From contig NZ_WQCF01000003.1 in assembly GCF_013032455.1 (NCBI RefSeq), positions 310,001-374,000 of the forward strand: a stretch of DNA of 64,000 bases, in the 5' to 3' direction. The translations under genes were made by a program, and so were the position numbers. This DNA comes from Ruegeria atlantica (GTDB lineage Bacteria > Pseudomonadota > Alphaproteobacteria > Rhodobacterales > Rhodobacteraceae). The notes under the pieces are model-generated. The model was not told the origin of the DNA, ran no database searches, and saw only the letters and a list, made by a program, of their open reading frames with translations. Positions 34,667 to 43,663 of this stretch are shown here, in pieces; the stretch's first letter is position 1; the number at the start of each line of letters is the position of its first letter.

Positions 34667-35812
34667 ATGAGCGGCAAGCGCAGCATCTTCGAAGAAGTCT
34701 CAGACACTGAAAAACAACAGGCGGTTCAACCGGGAATGATTGATCGGGGCCGGGGCGGCGCCCGCGGGGCCATTCGGGTCTGGTTGATGATCCTGTTTGC
34801 GTTGGTCGTAGTCATGATTGCCGTTGGTGGATTGACCCGCCTGACCGACAGCGGCCTGTCAATCACTGAATGGCGCCCGATCACTGGGGCCATTCCGCCG
34901 ATGACCGAGGCCGACTGGCAATCCGAATTCGACAAGTACAAAGAGATCGACCAGTGGCGCATCCAGAACCAGTGGATGGAGCTAAGTGATTTCAAATCCA
35001 TATACTGGTGGGAATGGGGTCACCGCCAACTGGGCCGCTTGATCGGCCTTGTCTGGGCGCTTGGATTCTTCGGTTTCCTTGTGGCGCGTAAAATCCCAAC
35101 CGGATGGACCGGCAAACTGCTGATCCCCGGTGCTCTGGGCGGTGTTCAGGGTGCGGTCGGCTGGTGGATGGTGGCTTCGGGCGTGACGCAGGGTGAGGGC
35201 ATGACCGCTGTGGCCAGCTATCGACTGGCAGTGCATCTGGGGCTTGCCTTTGTAATCCTTGGATGTCTTGCTTGGTACATCTTCGAACTGGGCCGCGAGG
35301 AACGTGACCTGATGCAGGCCCGGCGCGCGAAAGAGGCAAAACTGTTCTCGCTGTCGACCGGCCTGATGCATTTCGCCTTTTTACAAATACTCATTGGTGC
35401 GCTTGTTGCAGGGATCGACGCTGGACGCTCATACACCGACTGGCCGCTGATCGGTGGACAAATCCTGCCGCCCGACGCGACGATGCTGGAGCCCATGTGG
35501 CGCAATTTCTTCGAAAGCCCCGGTCTGGTGCAATTCATTCACCGCTGTGCTGGCTATCTGCTCTTCATCTTCGGCGTTATCGTCTGGCGGCGTGGCAATA
35601 CCAGTGCCCACCCGCAAACGCGCTTTGCCTTCAACGCAGCCTTTGCAGCACTGTCGCTGCAGGTGGTCATCGGTATCGTGACAGTGGTCTACGCCGCACC
35701 CTGGCAGATCGCCATTCTTCATCAGTTCATGGCTGTCGTCGTCTGGACCCTGATCCTGCGCGCGCGCTTCCTGACAGCTTATCCTGTCGCCACTTCAATC
35801 CGCGGAGCCTGA
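34667..35812 (+). CDS. ctaA: Haem A synthase (COX15/CtaA)
   Basis: A 381-residue polytopic membrane protein that oxidises haem O to haem A for cytochrome c oxidase. Eight hydrophobic segments are visible. Conserved blocks include RLTDSGLSITEWRPITGAIP after the first segment, WWEWGHRQLGRLIG with a haem-ligand His, LAVHLGLAFV, and VQFIHRCAGYLL and LHQFMAVVVW with further His ligands. This is the long alphaproteobacterial/mitochondrial type. AAGAGGACAG precedes the ATG. Confidence 0.96.
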   Translation: MSGKRSIFEEVSDTEKQQAVQPGMIDRGRGGARGAIRVWLMILFALVVVMIAVGGLTRLTDSGLSITEWRPITGAIPPMTEADWQSEFDKYKEIDQWRIQNQWMELSDFKSIYWWEWGHRQLGRLIGLVWALGFFGFLVARKIPTGWTGKLLIPGALGGVQGAVGWWMVASGVTQGEGMTAVASYRLAVHLGLAFVILGCLAWYIFELGREERDLMQARRAKEAKLFSLSTGLMHFAFLQILIGALVAGIDAGRSYTDWPLIGGQILPPDATMLEPMWRNFFESPGLVQFIHRCAGYLLFIFGVIVWRRGNTSAHPQTRFAFNAAFAALSLQVVIGIVTVVYAAPWQIAILHQFMAVVVWTLILRARFLTAYPVATSIRGA

Positions 35813-35816
35813 CCTT

Positions 35817-37286
35817 ATGACCGCCTATGACGACCTGATGGCCTTTCAACGCGAAACCTCGGCCCTCGGTCAGATTGCCGGGCGGCTGGGTTGGGATCAG
35901 GAAACAGTGATGCCGCGCGGCGCGGCGCCTCAACGCGCCGAGGAAATGGCCGCGATCGAAGCTGTTCTTCATGCCCGCCGCTCAGACCCGCGAGTGGCTG
36001 AATGGTTGGATCAAGCCGAACCTCTGGACGAAGTAGCCCAAGCCCAACTGCGCGATATACGCCGGTCCTACGAGCGAACGGTCAAGGTACCTGCCGATCT
36101 GGCCAAAGCCATTGCGCGCGTGACATCTGCTGCGCAAGGCACCTGGGCCCAAGCCCGCGCAGATGAGGACGTGGCTGCGTTTTTGCCTGTTCTGCAAGAG
36201 GTCGTGGCGCTCAAACGTGAAGAAGGTGCTGCCCTAGCGCAAGGTGGTGACGTCTATGACGCCATGGTCGAGGACTATGAGCCTTATACAACCGGTTCGC
36301 AGATCGCTGACATCTTTGACCAGATGCGCCCGCGTCTCGTGGCCCTGCGTGCGGCTGTTCTGGACAGGCCCGGGCCACAGGCTTTGACGGGAAGATTTGA
36401 CGAACAGGTCCAAATGCAGCTTTCGCAGAAACTGGCGACGACCTTCGGCTATGATCTGAACACTGGCCGCGTGGACAAGGCTGTACACCCATTCAGTTCG
36501 GGCAGTGGGCTGGACGTACGGATTACCACCCGAACCAGCGAGACCGACCCTTTCAACTGTTTCTATTCGACCATTCACGAGGTCGGCCATGCTGCCTATG
36601 AGCAAGGTATCAACCCGGCCTATGCGTTGACGCCGCTGGGGCAGGGAGTGTCGATGGGCGTTCATGAAAGCCAAAGCCGCATCTATGAAAACCAACTGGG
36701 CCGTTCACGCGCCTTCACCGGCTGGCTTTTCGATCAAATGGTCGATGCATTTGGCGATTTTGGTGTCACGGATGCTGATGCCTTTTACGTCACGGTAAAT
36801 GGCGTTCATAACGGGTATATCCGGACCGAGGCCGATGAGGTGCAATATAACCTCCACATCATGCTGCGTTTTGATTTGGAACGCGCCCTTATGAGCGGCG
36901 ACCTTCAGGTCAGCGATCTTGAGGCCGCGTGGAATGATCGGTTTAACGCGGATTTCGGATATGCTGTCGACAAGCCGTCGAATGGGTGTCTGCAGGACGT
37001 TCACTGGTCGGTCGGGCTGTTCGGTTATTTTCCGACTTATTCATTGGGCAATGTCTATGCCGGTTGCCTCTATCAGGCATTGCGAGCAGCAGTGCCGGAT
37101 CTGGACGCGCAATTGGCTGAGGGGAATACTTCGGGCGCGACCGGTTGGCTGCGAGAGAATCTTCAGCGTCATGGTGGGCTTTACACTCCACGCGAGACCA
37201 TCCAACGCGCCAGTGGGATTGAACCGGGACCGGAACCCCTGTTGGAGTATCTGGAACAGAAGTTTGGGGTTCTCTACGGTCTGTGA
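35817..37286 (+). CDS. Carboxypeptidase Taq, peptidase family M32
   Basis: A 489-residue cytoplasmic metallocarboxypeptidase. The zinc site is HEVGH (His254, His258) in STIHEVGHAAYEQG. The M32-specific block GVHESQSRIYENQLGRS supplies the third ligand Glu. The block LGWDQETVMPRGA near the N-terminus is also family-typical. Only 4 bp separate it from ctaA, so the two are probably co-transcribed, without an obvious functional link. Confidence 0.95.
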   Translation: MTAYDDLMAFQRETSALGQIAGRLGWDQETVMPRGAAPQRAEEMAAIEAVLHARRSDPRVAEWLDQAEPLDEVAQAQLRDIRRSYERTVKVPADLAKAIARVTSAAQGTWAQARADEDVAAFLPVLQEVVALKREEGAALAQGGDVYDAMVEDYEPYTTGSQIADIFDQMRPRLVALRAAVLDRPGPQALTGRFDEQVQMQLSQKLATTFGYDLNTGRVDKAVHPFSSGSGLDVRITTRTSETDPFNCFYSTIHEVGHAAYEQGINPAYALTPLGQGVSMGVHESQSRIYENQLGRSRAFTGWLFDQMVDAFGDFGVTDADAFYVTVNGVHNGYIRTEADEVQYNLHIMLRFDLERALMSGDLQVSDLEAAWNDRFNADFGYAVDKPSNGCLQDVHWSVGLFGYFPTYSLGNVYAGCLYQALRAAVPDLDAQLAEGNTSGATGWLRENLQRHGGLYTPRETIQRASGIEPGPEPLLEYLEQKFGVLYGL

Positions 37287-37712
37287 CAATTGGCCGAAGT
37301 AAGCCTGCCAGAAGAATAGCACAATCTCTCACACAGATCGAAAAAGGTGACGGAAGTCTGCTGTGAGCCCTTACCGGAGGCGCCCGTAAAACTGTGCGTG
37401 CATTAGCAGCATTCTCTTCGTCGCCATGCAGATAGGTTTAAAGCCGTGGTGCAGCAAAATAGCGGCCGTAGATGCGGCGTACAGCGCGGTTCAGGTTGTT
37501 GGCGACGGGTCCGCGAACCAATCGGCCGTTCGTATCAGAACCATTTGTTGTGCTTAAAAATTCGGCGACGGCTGAACCGGGCTGCGGCTACAGTCATTTA
37601 CCTTTGTTATTGAATAACAGCTTACACAGGCCCTAGCCTCGGATTCGGATGTGGGCCTATCGATGACTACGGACTCTATATCGGTGCTCAAAATAGTTAG
37701 AAGGGTATGTTG
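37287..37712. other. Intergenic stretch of about 420 bp with a possible coding remnant
   Basis: No full gene. On the minus strand a 49-codon open stretch (37438-37587) reads like protein (RGPVANNLNRAVRRIYGR near its end) but has no ATG or upstream continuation. The rest shows no recognised element. Confidence 0.5.
37438..37587 (-). pseudogene. Possible C-terminal gene fragment
   Basis: The minus strand is open for 49 codons before a TAA stop at 37438-37440. The translated sequence (GRLVRGPVANNLNRAVRRIY, then GRYFAAPRL) has a protein-like composition. It is bounded upstream by a TAG at 37588-37590 and lacks an ATG. A TTG could start a 27-residue peptide. The family was not recognised. It may be chance. 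Confidence 0.3.
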
Positions 37713-38435
37713 ATGAAGCGAGCTGTATTGGTATTGGCTGTATCGGTGTTGGCAGGATGCGTATCGACCACCGCTCCTCCATCGGCTCCTCCATCGGCAC
37801 CTATCCCAAACCCCGGTCGCGCGAGCGCCCCTGTCAGTTCAAAGCAGGCGCAAATAAGATTTCGTCAGGTCGCTTCTCGTATTGAGCCAGTGGCAGAGCG
37901 AGAATGCCGTCGCCGTACTCAGGGTGTGAATTGCGATTTTCTGATCCGCATAGATCCAAACAAAAAAGCCCCCTCGAACGCTTATCAGAGTCTAAGCAAG
38001 TCGGGGCGCCCGATGATCACAATGACCCAAGCGCTGACACGGAATGTGAACAATACCGATGAACTTGCATTTGTGATGGCGCATGAAGCCGCTCACCACA
38101 TTCAAGGGCATTTAGCTCGACGTGCTCAAAACGCTGCGGCTGGTGCGGTGATTTTGGCGGGTCTGGCAACAATAGCCGGAACTGGGCCGAATGATATCGC
38201 CGCAGCACAAGATCTTGGAGCCTTTGTTGGTGGACGCAGTTATTCAAAGAACTTTGAATTGGAAGCTGATCAACTGGGCGCAGTAATTGCCTACAAAGCG
38301 GGTTATGATCCACTCAAAGGTGCGCTGTACTTCGCACGAGTTCCTGATCCTGGTGATCGCTTTCTAGGAACGCACCCGCCCAACTCTCAAAGATACCATG
38401 CGGTTCAGGCTACAATGTCCCGGATCGGTGGCTGA
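37713..38435 (+). CDS. M48 family metallopeptidase, lipoprotein
   Basis: A 240-residue predicted periplasmic lipoprotein protease. The ATG at 37713 is preferred to the one at 37707 because GAAGGG then lies at proper spacing. The signal peptide ends in lipobox LAGC (Cys16). Zinc motif HEAAHH starts at His124 and the third ligand Glu is in ELEADQLGA. BepA and LoiP are periplasmic relatives that take part in outer-membrane protein quality control. That role is inferred only. A Pro/Ser-rich linker follows the lipobox, with SAPPSAPP duplication. Confidence 0.9.
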   Translation: MKRAVLVLAVSVLAGCVSTTAPPSAPPSAPIPNPGRASAPVSSKQAQIRFRQVASRIEPVAERECRRRTQGVNCDFLIRIDPNKKAPSNAYQSLSKSGRPMITMTQALTRNVNNTDELAFVMAHEAAHHIQGHLARRAQNAAAGAVILAGLATIAGTGPNDIAAAQDLGAFVGGRSYSKNFELEADQLGAVIAYKAGYDPLKGALYFARVPDPGDRFLGTHPPNSQRYHAVQATMSRIGG

Positions 38436-38522
38436 TAATCTAGAGCAATAGATTTTCGTAGAACTGCGTCAGCAATAGCTGATTGTGTAGAACACTGCTT
38501 TGTCCCGTAGCGCAGCCACTGG

Positions 38523-38551
38523 AAAAAGACCGAGGCTAGTGCACCTCGGCC
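38523..38551 (-). terminator. Rho-independent terminator of gyrA
   Basis: Stem 38528-38535 with 38544-38551 (8 pairs, one wobble), 8-base loop, followed on the minus strand by TTTTT. It begins 10 bp past the gyrA stop. Confidence 0.8.
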
Positions 38552-38560
38552 TTCTGTTGT

Positions 38561-41287
38561 TTATTCGTTCACTTCGTCCTCGTCGCCCTGATCGGCGATC
38601 CAGGCGACGCTGACTACTTCTTCGCCTTTACCGGTGTTGAATACCCTCACACCGCCGGCGCTGCGCGAGCGGAACGAAATACCGTCGACCGGCACCCGGA
38701 TCGACTGACCCTTGGAGGTGGCCAGCATGATCTGGTCGTCGATCTCAACCGGGAAGGAGGCAACAAGTTCACCACCCCGCATGGCCTTGTCCATGGCAGC
38801 GACGCCCATGCCGCCACGTCCGCGGACCGGGTAGTCGTGGCTGGAACTGAGCTTGCCTGAACCGCCCTTGGTGATGGTCAGTATCAGGTTCTCAGCGGCT
38901 GACATCTCGGCATAGCGTTCCTGAGTGATTGAACCGGGCGCGGCTTCGTCCTCATCCGTTTCGCCATCATCCGTAATACCTGCCACGGCGCGGCGCATCT
39001 TGAGGTACGCGGCCCGTTCATCCGGGTCGGCCTCGAAATGGCGGATTACGGACATCGAGACGACGCGGTCACCATTGCTCAGCCTGATGCCACGCACACC
39101 GGTAGATTCGCGTGAATTGAAGACACGCACATCGGTGGTGCGGAATCGGATCGCGCGGCCCGAATTGGTGACCAGCATCACGTCTTCATCTTCCGAGCAG
39201 ATGCGGGCGTTTACCAATTCCACACCGTCGGGCAGTTTCATTGCGATCTTGCCGTTGCGGCGCACGTTGGTGAAATCCGACAGGCGGTTGCGACGCACGT
39301 CGCCAGCGCTGGTGGCGAAGACGATTTGCAGGTTCTCCCACTCTTCATCCGGCACATCCACGGGCATGATCGCCGCAATGGAAACTCCGGTCGGGATCGG
39401 CAGGATGTTGACGATCGCCTTGCCCTTACCGGTCCGGCTGGATTGCGGCAGACGCCAGGTCTTGAGCTTGTAGACCATGCCTTCGGTGGTGAAGAACAGC
39501 AGCTGAGTATGCGTGTTCGCCACGAAGAGGTTCGTGACAACATCCTCTTCCTTGGTCTGCATACCCGACAGGCCTTTGCCGCCACGCTTTTGCGCCCGGA
39601 AATCGGCCAGCGGGGTGCGTTTGATGTAGCCGCCTGAGGTGACGGTCACGACCATATCTTCGCGTTCGATCAGATCTTCGTCTTCCATGTCGCCAGACCA
39701 GTCGACGATCTCGGTGCGGCGGGGAACGGCGAACTGCTCGCGTACGCTGCGCAGCTCATCGGCGATGATGCCCATGATACGCTCGCGCGAGGACAGAATA
39801 TCCAGATATTCCTTAATCTTGGCGGCCAGTTCTTCCAGCTCATCCGTGACCTCTTTGACACCGATCTGGGTCAGACGCTGCAGGCGCAGGTCGAGGATGG
39901 CGCGGGCCTGAACTTCGGTCAGGTTATAGGTGCCATCGTCGTTCATCTTGGACAGAGGGTCGTCGATCAGACGCAGGTAGCCTTCGATTTCTGAGGCAGG
40001 CCAACGGCGGGTCATCAGCTTTTCGCGGGCCTGAGCGGCATCTGCGGACGACCGAATGGTGGCAACCACCTCGTCCACGTTCGATACGGCTACGGCCAGG
40101 CCACACAGGATGTGGCTGCGTTCGCGTGCTTTGCGCAGGTCGTACGCGGTACGTCGGGCAACTACGTCTTCGCGGAAGTCGATGAACGAAGTCAGGAACC
40201 GGCGCAGGGTCAGCTGCTCAGGCCGGCCGCCGTTCAGGGCCAGCATGTTGCAGCCAAAAGACGTTTGCATCGGCGAGAAGCGATAGAGCTGGTTCAGAAC
40301 CACCTCGGGCGTTGCATCGCGTTTTAGTTCGACCACAACACGTACGCCGTTACGGTCGGATTCGTCCTGAACGTGGGCCACGCCTTCGATGCGCTTTTCA
40401 CGAACCGCTTCGGCGATCTTTTCGATCATCGCAGCTTTGTTCACCTGATAGGGGATCTCGTCCACGACAATGGCGTAGCGGTCGCGGCGGATTTCCTCCA
40501 CGCGTGTCTTGGCGCGGATGATGACGCTGCCTCGGCCCTCAAGATACGCTTTGCGCGCGCCGGACCGGCCAAGCATCACGCCGCCGGTCGGAAAATCGGG
40601 GCCGGGCACGTATTCAATCAGTTGTTCAGACGTCAGGTCCGGGTCGTCGATCAGGGCCAGCGTGGCATCAACCACTTCGCCGAGGTTGTGCGGCGGAATA
40701 TTCGTCGCCATACCCACCGCGATACCGCCGGCACCGTTGACCAGCATGTTTGGGAAACGGGCGGGCAGGACGGTCGGTTCCCGGTCCTTGCCGTCATAGT
40801 TGTCCTGAAAGTCGACCGTCTCTTTTTCGATATCGGCCAGCAGGGATGCGGCGGGCTTGTCCATCCTTACTTCGGTATAGCGCATGGCCGCCGGGTTATC
40901 GCCGTCCATCGAACCAAAGTTGCCCTGACCGTCCAGCAGCGGCAGCGACATCGAGAAATCCTGCGCCATCCGCACCAGCGCGTCATAGATCGCGCTGTCA
41001 CCATGCGGGTGGTATTTACCCATCACGTCGCCAACCGGGCGCGCCGATTTGCGGTACGCTTTGTCATGCGTGTTCCCGGTTTCGTGCATCGCATAGAGAA
41101 TGCGTCGGTGCACCGGTTTCAGGCCGTCACGCAGGTCGGGGATCGCGCGTGAGACGATAACCGACATCGCATAGTCCAGATAGGACGTGCGCATTTCGGA
41201 TTCGATGGACACCGTCGGGCCGTCATAGACTGGGCGCTCGGGCGGGGTTTCATCCATGTTTTCTGGGGTTTCTGGCGTATCGCTCAC
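38561..41287 (-). CDS. gyrA: DNA gyrase subunit A
   Basis: A 908-residue type II topoisomerase subunit, introducing negative supercoils with GyrB. The catalytic tyrosine is Tyr137 in AAMRYTEVR. The quinolone-resistance region reads [12 protein letters not shown], with Ser98 and Asp102 at the positions of E. coli Ser83 and Asp87, so the drug-sensitive residues are intact. Six beta-pinwheel repeats fill the C-terminal third, with the GyrA box-like RGGKGLSGM near residue 570. An acidic insertion ([13 protein letters not shown]) lies near 745. Full length with its own terminator. Confidence 0.98.
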   Translation of the reverse strand: MSDTPETPENMDETPPERPVYDGPTVSIESEMRTSYLDYAMSVIVSRAIPDLRDGLKPVHRRILYAMHETGNTHDKAYRKSARPVGDVMGKYHPHGDSAIYDALVRMAQDFSMSLPLLDGQGNFGSMDGDNPAAMRYTEVRMDKPAASLLADIEKETVDFQDNYDGKDREPTVLPARFPNMLVNGAGGIAVGMATNIPPHNLGEVVDATLALIDDPDLTSEQLIEYVPGPDFPTGGVMLGRSGARKAYLEGRGSVIIRAKTRVEEIRRDRYAIVVDEIPYQVNKAAMIEKIAEAVREKRIEGVAHVQDESDRNGVRVVVELKRDATPEVVLNQLYRFSPMQTSFGCNMLALNGGRPEQLTLRRFLTSFIDFREDVVARRTAYDLRKARERSHILCGLAVAVSNVDEVVATIRSSADAAQAREKLMTRRWPASEIEGYLRLIDDPLSKMNDDGTYNLTEVQARAILDLRLQRLTQIGVKEVTDELEELAAKIKEYLDILSSRERIMGIIADELRSVREQFAVPRRTEIVDWSGDMEDEDLIEREDMVVTVTSGGYIKRTPLADFRAQKRGGKGLSGMQTKEEDVVTNLFVANTHTQLLFFTTEGMVYKLKTWRLPQSSRTGKGKAIVNILPIPTGVSIAAIMPVDVPDEEWENLQIVFATSAGDVRRNRLSDFTNVRRNGKIAMKLPDGVELVNARICSEDEDVMLVTNSGRAIRFRTTDVRVFNSRESTGVRGIRLSNGDRVVSMSVIRHFEADPDERAAYLKMRRAVAGITDDGETDEDEAAPGSITQERYAEMSAAENLILTITKGGSGKLSSSHDYPVRGRGGMGVAAMDKAMRGGELVASFPVEIDDQIMLATSKGQSIRVPVDGISFRSRSAGGVRVFNTGKGEEVVSVAWIADQGDEDEVNE

Positions 41288-41420
41288 GTAAACTGCCCGT
41301 TCTTTGTGCAGGGTCTATATCTTGTGGATGTACCTTATCAGACCCGGCACATAAGGTGCAAGCAAGCAACCTTTATGAGTGCGAAAAACCCCCGTAACAT
41401 CCAAGTAACATATTGTTAAC

Positions 41421-41451
41421 TAAGGGTTAGGAGGTTTTTGTGTTACCCTTA
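41421..41451 (+). promoter_or_regulatory. Inverted repeat in the usg leader
   Basis: TAAGGGT (41421-41427) and ACCCTTA (41445-41451) flank a 17-base segment that contains a GGAGG ribosome site (41430-41434) and a GTG (41440). It could fold in RNA or be a protein-binding site. A CtrA-like TTAA-N7-TTAG sequence overlaps its left arm. Confidence 0.35.
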
Positions 41452-41481
41452 AGAGACCTTGCAACAAATTTGGAGGTCTGC

Positions 41482-41751
41482 ATGGCGCAAAGCGAAACCG
41501 AGTTGATGCTTAAAGGATACGGGCTGACGACGGCTGAATTCTTCTACCACATGCCCGACTACATCCACGTTCTGAACACGTTCATCTGGCAGGAGTATGA
41601 CTTGGCGCCAGATCACCCAAAGCTATTTGAATTCATTGATTTTTGGCAGCGCGAGATCGAAGGCCCGCTGCATTCAGTTCGATTCACGCATCGAAAGATG
41701 ATTGCACCAGGCGAATGGCGCAACATGGTGGGTGAGTTCAGGGTGAACTGA
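41482..41751 (+). CDS. usg: Usg family protein
   Basis: An 89-residue soluble protein matching the alphaproteobacterial Usg family, named for the gene upstream of trpF in Caulobacter. Typical blocks are LMLKGYGLTTAEFFYHMPDY and LHSVRFTHRKMIAPGEWR. Function unknown. The ATG at 41482 has GGAGG five bases upstream. A GTG at 41440, in frame and also five bases after a GGAGG, would add 14 residues. The family length favours the ATG. No trp gene is adjacent here. Confidence 0.88.
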   Translation: MAQSETELMLKGYGLTTAEFFYHMPDYIHVLNTFIWQEYDLAPDHPKLFEFIDFWQREIEGPLHSVRFTHRKMIAPGEWRNMVGEFRVN

Positions 41752-41851
41752 GTACCGTTTTTTTTAATCGGTAACGATCAAGGCCAGTTATTTTTTTATG
41801 TCCTTAAGCTAAGGTGTCGACCAAACCATTGGTCACACATGGAATCGTTCT

Positions 41852-42547
41852 ATGCACCGTTATTTGCTTTTAGCTGCCGTTTTATTGATGTGCGGCCCTG
41901 CCTCAGCCGAGGGCGTTCTGGATAAAATCAAGAAAGGCGCTGAAAGCACTGCCGATGCAATTGGGCGCGGGGCGGAAACCGTGGGCGACACCATCGGGAA
42001 AGGCGCGGATGCCGTGGATGAGACCCTCGATTCAACAACTAATCTTGTAACGAACGAGGCCACCCCGGAAGAGACGCGCGCCAAGTTGGATACAATCGCC
42101 AACGAAGTACTTACTCAACTTATGGCGGAAAATCCTGATGCCAAAGCGCTGTATGACATCAGCGCAGGCTATGCGGTATTTGATTCACGCAAGGTTACGG
42201 TATTTCCCGTTTCGGCCGGATATGGGCGCGGTGTAGCGGTGTCAATGGATACCGGCCAACGCACCTATATGAACATGGGTACCGGAGGTGTTGGTGCGGC
42301 CGTAGGTATTGGTGGTTTCGTTACCAAATTCGTGATCCTGTTCGAAACGCAGGCAGATCTCGAAAAATTCATTGAAAACGGTTATGACGCCACCGCCGAA
42401 ACCGGGGCCATGTATGGCGACGAGAGCAAGGGCGAAACGGTTCGCTTTACGGATGGTCGGTCATTTTTTGTTTTGGGCAAGAAAGGTTGGCGTGTCTCTG
42501 CCGGGGCCTCTGGAACGAAGTTCTGGAAATCCCCCGAACTGAACTGA
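41852..42547 (+). CDS. SYLF (Ysc84-like) domain protein, exported
   Basis: A 231-residue protein with a signal peptide (cleavage after ASA, about residue 19). An amphipathic helical region with repeated IGRGAE/IGKGAD units follows (residues 25-60). The SYLF domain then includes YDISAGYAVFDSRKVTVFP, GYGRGVAVSMD and GVGAAVGIGGFVTKFVILF, ending FWKSPELN. It is related to, but more divergent than, the SYLF lipoprotein at 13392-13964. The repeats could lie on a membrane surface. The stop abuts that of the convergent radical SAM gene. Confidence 0.9.
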   Translation: MHRYLLLAAVLLMCGPASAEGVLDKIKKGAESTADAIGRGAETVGDTIGKGADAVDETLDSTTNLVTNEATPEETRAKLDTIANEVLTQLMAENPDAKALYDISAGYAVFDSRKVTVFPVSAGYGRGVAVSMDTGQRTYMNMGTGGVGAAVGIGGFVTKFVILFETQADLEKFIENGYDATAETGAMYGDESKGETVRFTDGRSFFVLGKKGWRVSAGASGTKFWKSPELN

Positions 42548-43501
42548 TCAACCCGAGCAACTCGCGCCGCCCAGAACGCAAAACTTGGCGCAGTGGGGGT
42601 GGTTGAGGTGCACATCAGCTTCGGCTTCGGCCAATGTATGGCCCATCTCGAATTCGGGCGCGTATGGAAGCAAGGTACAAGCCAGAACTGCCGGGCGATC
42701 AGCTCCTTTGCGTTTTACCACCATTCGGGCACTTGCACACATCACGGCGTCTGGTGATTTGTTCAGAATGCCCCAGCAGGCTGTTGTTATTTCGGGTACT
42801 TCCACGTTTTCGTCCATCTCTGGGAACAAAACGGTTTGGCCAGGGTTTTGTGCGTCGATGTCAAAGTTGTTGTCAGCAAAAAACGCCGCGTAGCCAGCTC
42901 GGCTTTCGGCGTCGTTTTCACCCCAGACCGTTCGCCCGGCAATGGCCATGTTGAACCCGTTATCGCGCAGCCACTCCATCCCTGTAAGGGTTCTGGCAAA
43001 GCTACCTTTCCCACGTTCTTCGTCGTGCAATTCCGGGCGATAATGATCGACCGAAATACGTAGGGTCAGCTTGTTTCCATAGTCGTGCTGAAGTTCCAGC
43101 AGCCCTTCACGCATTTTGCGGCGCATCATGGGTAGCATCGCATTGGTCAGTATCAGCACTTCGTAGCCGCGTTCCAGCGCCGCGCGGGTCATGTCGATCA
43201 TTTCGGGATTCATGAAGGGCTCACCCCCCGTGAAACCGATTTCGCGGATCGGCCAATTGCGGGCCTCTATCTGATCCAGATAGTCCCGTACTTCATCCGC
43301 ACTGATATAGACCAACGCATCATTGGTCGGGCTACTTTCGATGTAACAATTAACGCATTCGATGTTGCACAGGGTGCCGGTGTTGAACCACAACGTATCG
43401 GGATTGCTGAGAGCCACCGAGGCGCGCGTTTGCCCGTCGGCTGTCACCAGTTTGTCCTGAAACTTGCCGATATTGGCGGTTGGAAGGGCGTTGTCTTTCA
43501 T
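42548..43501 (-). CDS. Radical SAM enzyme, orphan, product unknown
   Basis: A 317-residue radical SAM protein. The cluster-binding cysteines are Cys45, Cys49 and Cys52 (CNIECVNC), followed by the AdoMet-binding GGEPF (residues 92-96) and a TNAMLP segment. The C-terminal half holds further cysteines (ACWGIL, MCASARM, ACTLLPY) and ends in Cys304, Cys308 and Cys315, which resembles an auxiliary iron-sulphur (SPASM-like) region without matching it exactly. It has no neighbouring peptide precursor or biosynthetic partner. It is divergent from zwf with 162 bp between. Confidence 0.9.
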   Translation of the reverse strand: MKDNALPTANIGKFQDKLVTADGQTRASVALSNPDTLWFNTGTLCNIECVNCYIESSPTNDALVYISADEVRDYLDQIEARNWPIREIGFTGGEPFMNPEMIDMTRAALERGYEVLILTNAMLPMMRRKMREGLLELQHDYGNKLTLRISVDHYRPELHDEERGKGSFARTLTGMEWLRDNGFNMAIAGRTVWGENDAESRAGYAAFFADNNFDIDAQNPGQTVLFPEMDENVEVPEITTACWGILNKSPDAVMCASARMVVKRKGADRPAVLACTLLPYAPEFEMGHTLAEAEADVHLNHPHCAKFCVLGGASCSG

Positions 43502-43612
43502 TCCGGTATCCGGTTCTTTGAAATCTCTATGCTGACTTAGTCTCTGGGACGAAGTTAGTTAAGAGCAACACGCCGGACCTGACGGAGTTTTGATGATAGG
43601 AAAAAATTAAAA

Positions 43613-43630
43613 AATGATTGCGCTAACATT
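43613..43630. promoter_or_regulatory. LacI-type operator candidate upstream of zwf
   Basis: Near-palindrome AATGATTGC-GCTAACATT, 7 of 9 arm positions matching, with a central GC as in LacI-family operators. It ends 33 bp before the zwf start. It could serve a regulator of the sugar-phosphate operon, but no such regulator is adjacent. Confidence 0.45.
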
Positions 43631-43663
43631 GGACATGCAAACGGCGGTAAGGTAGGGAAAATT

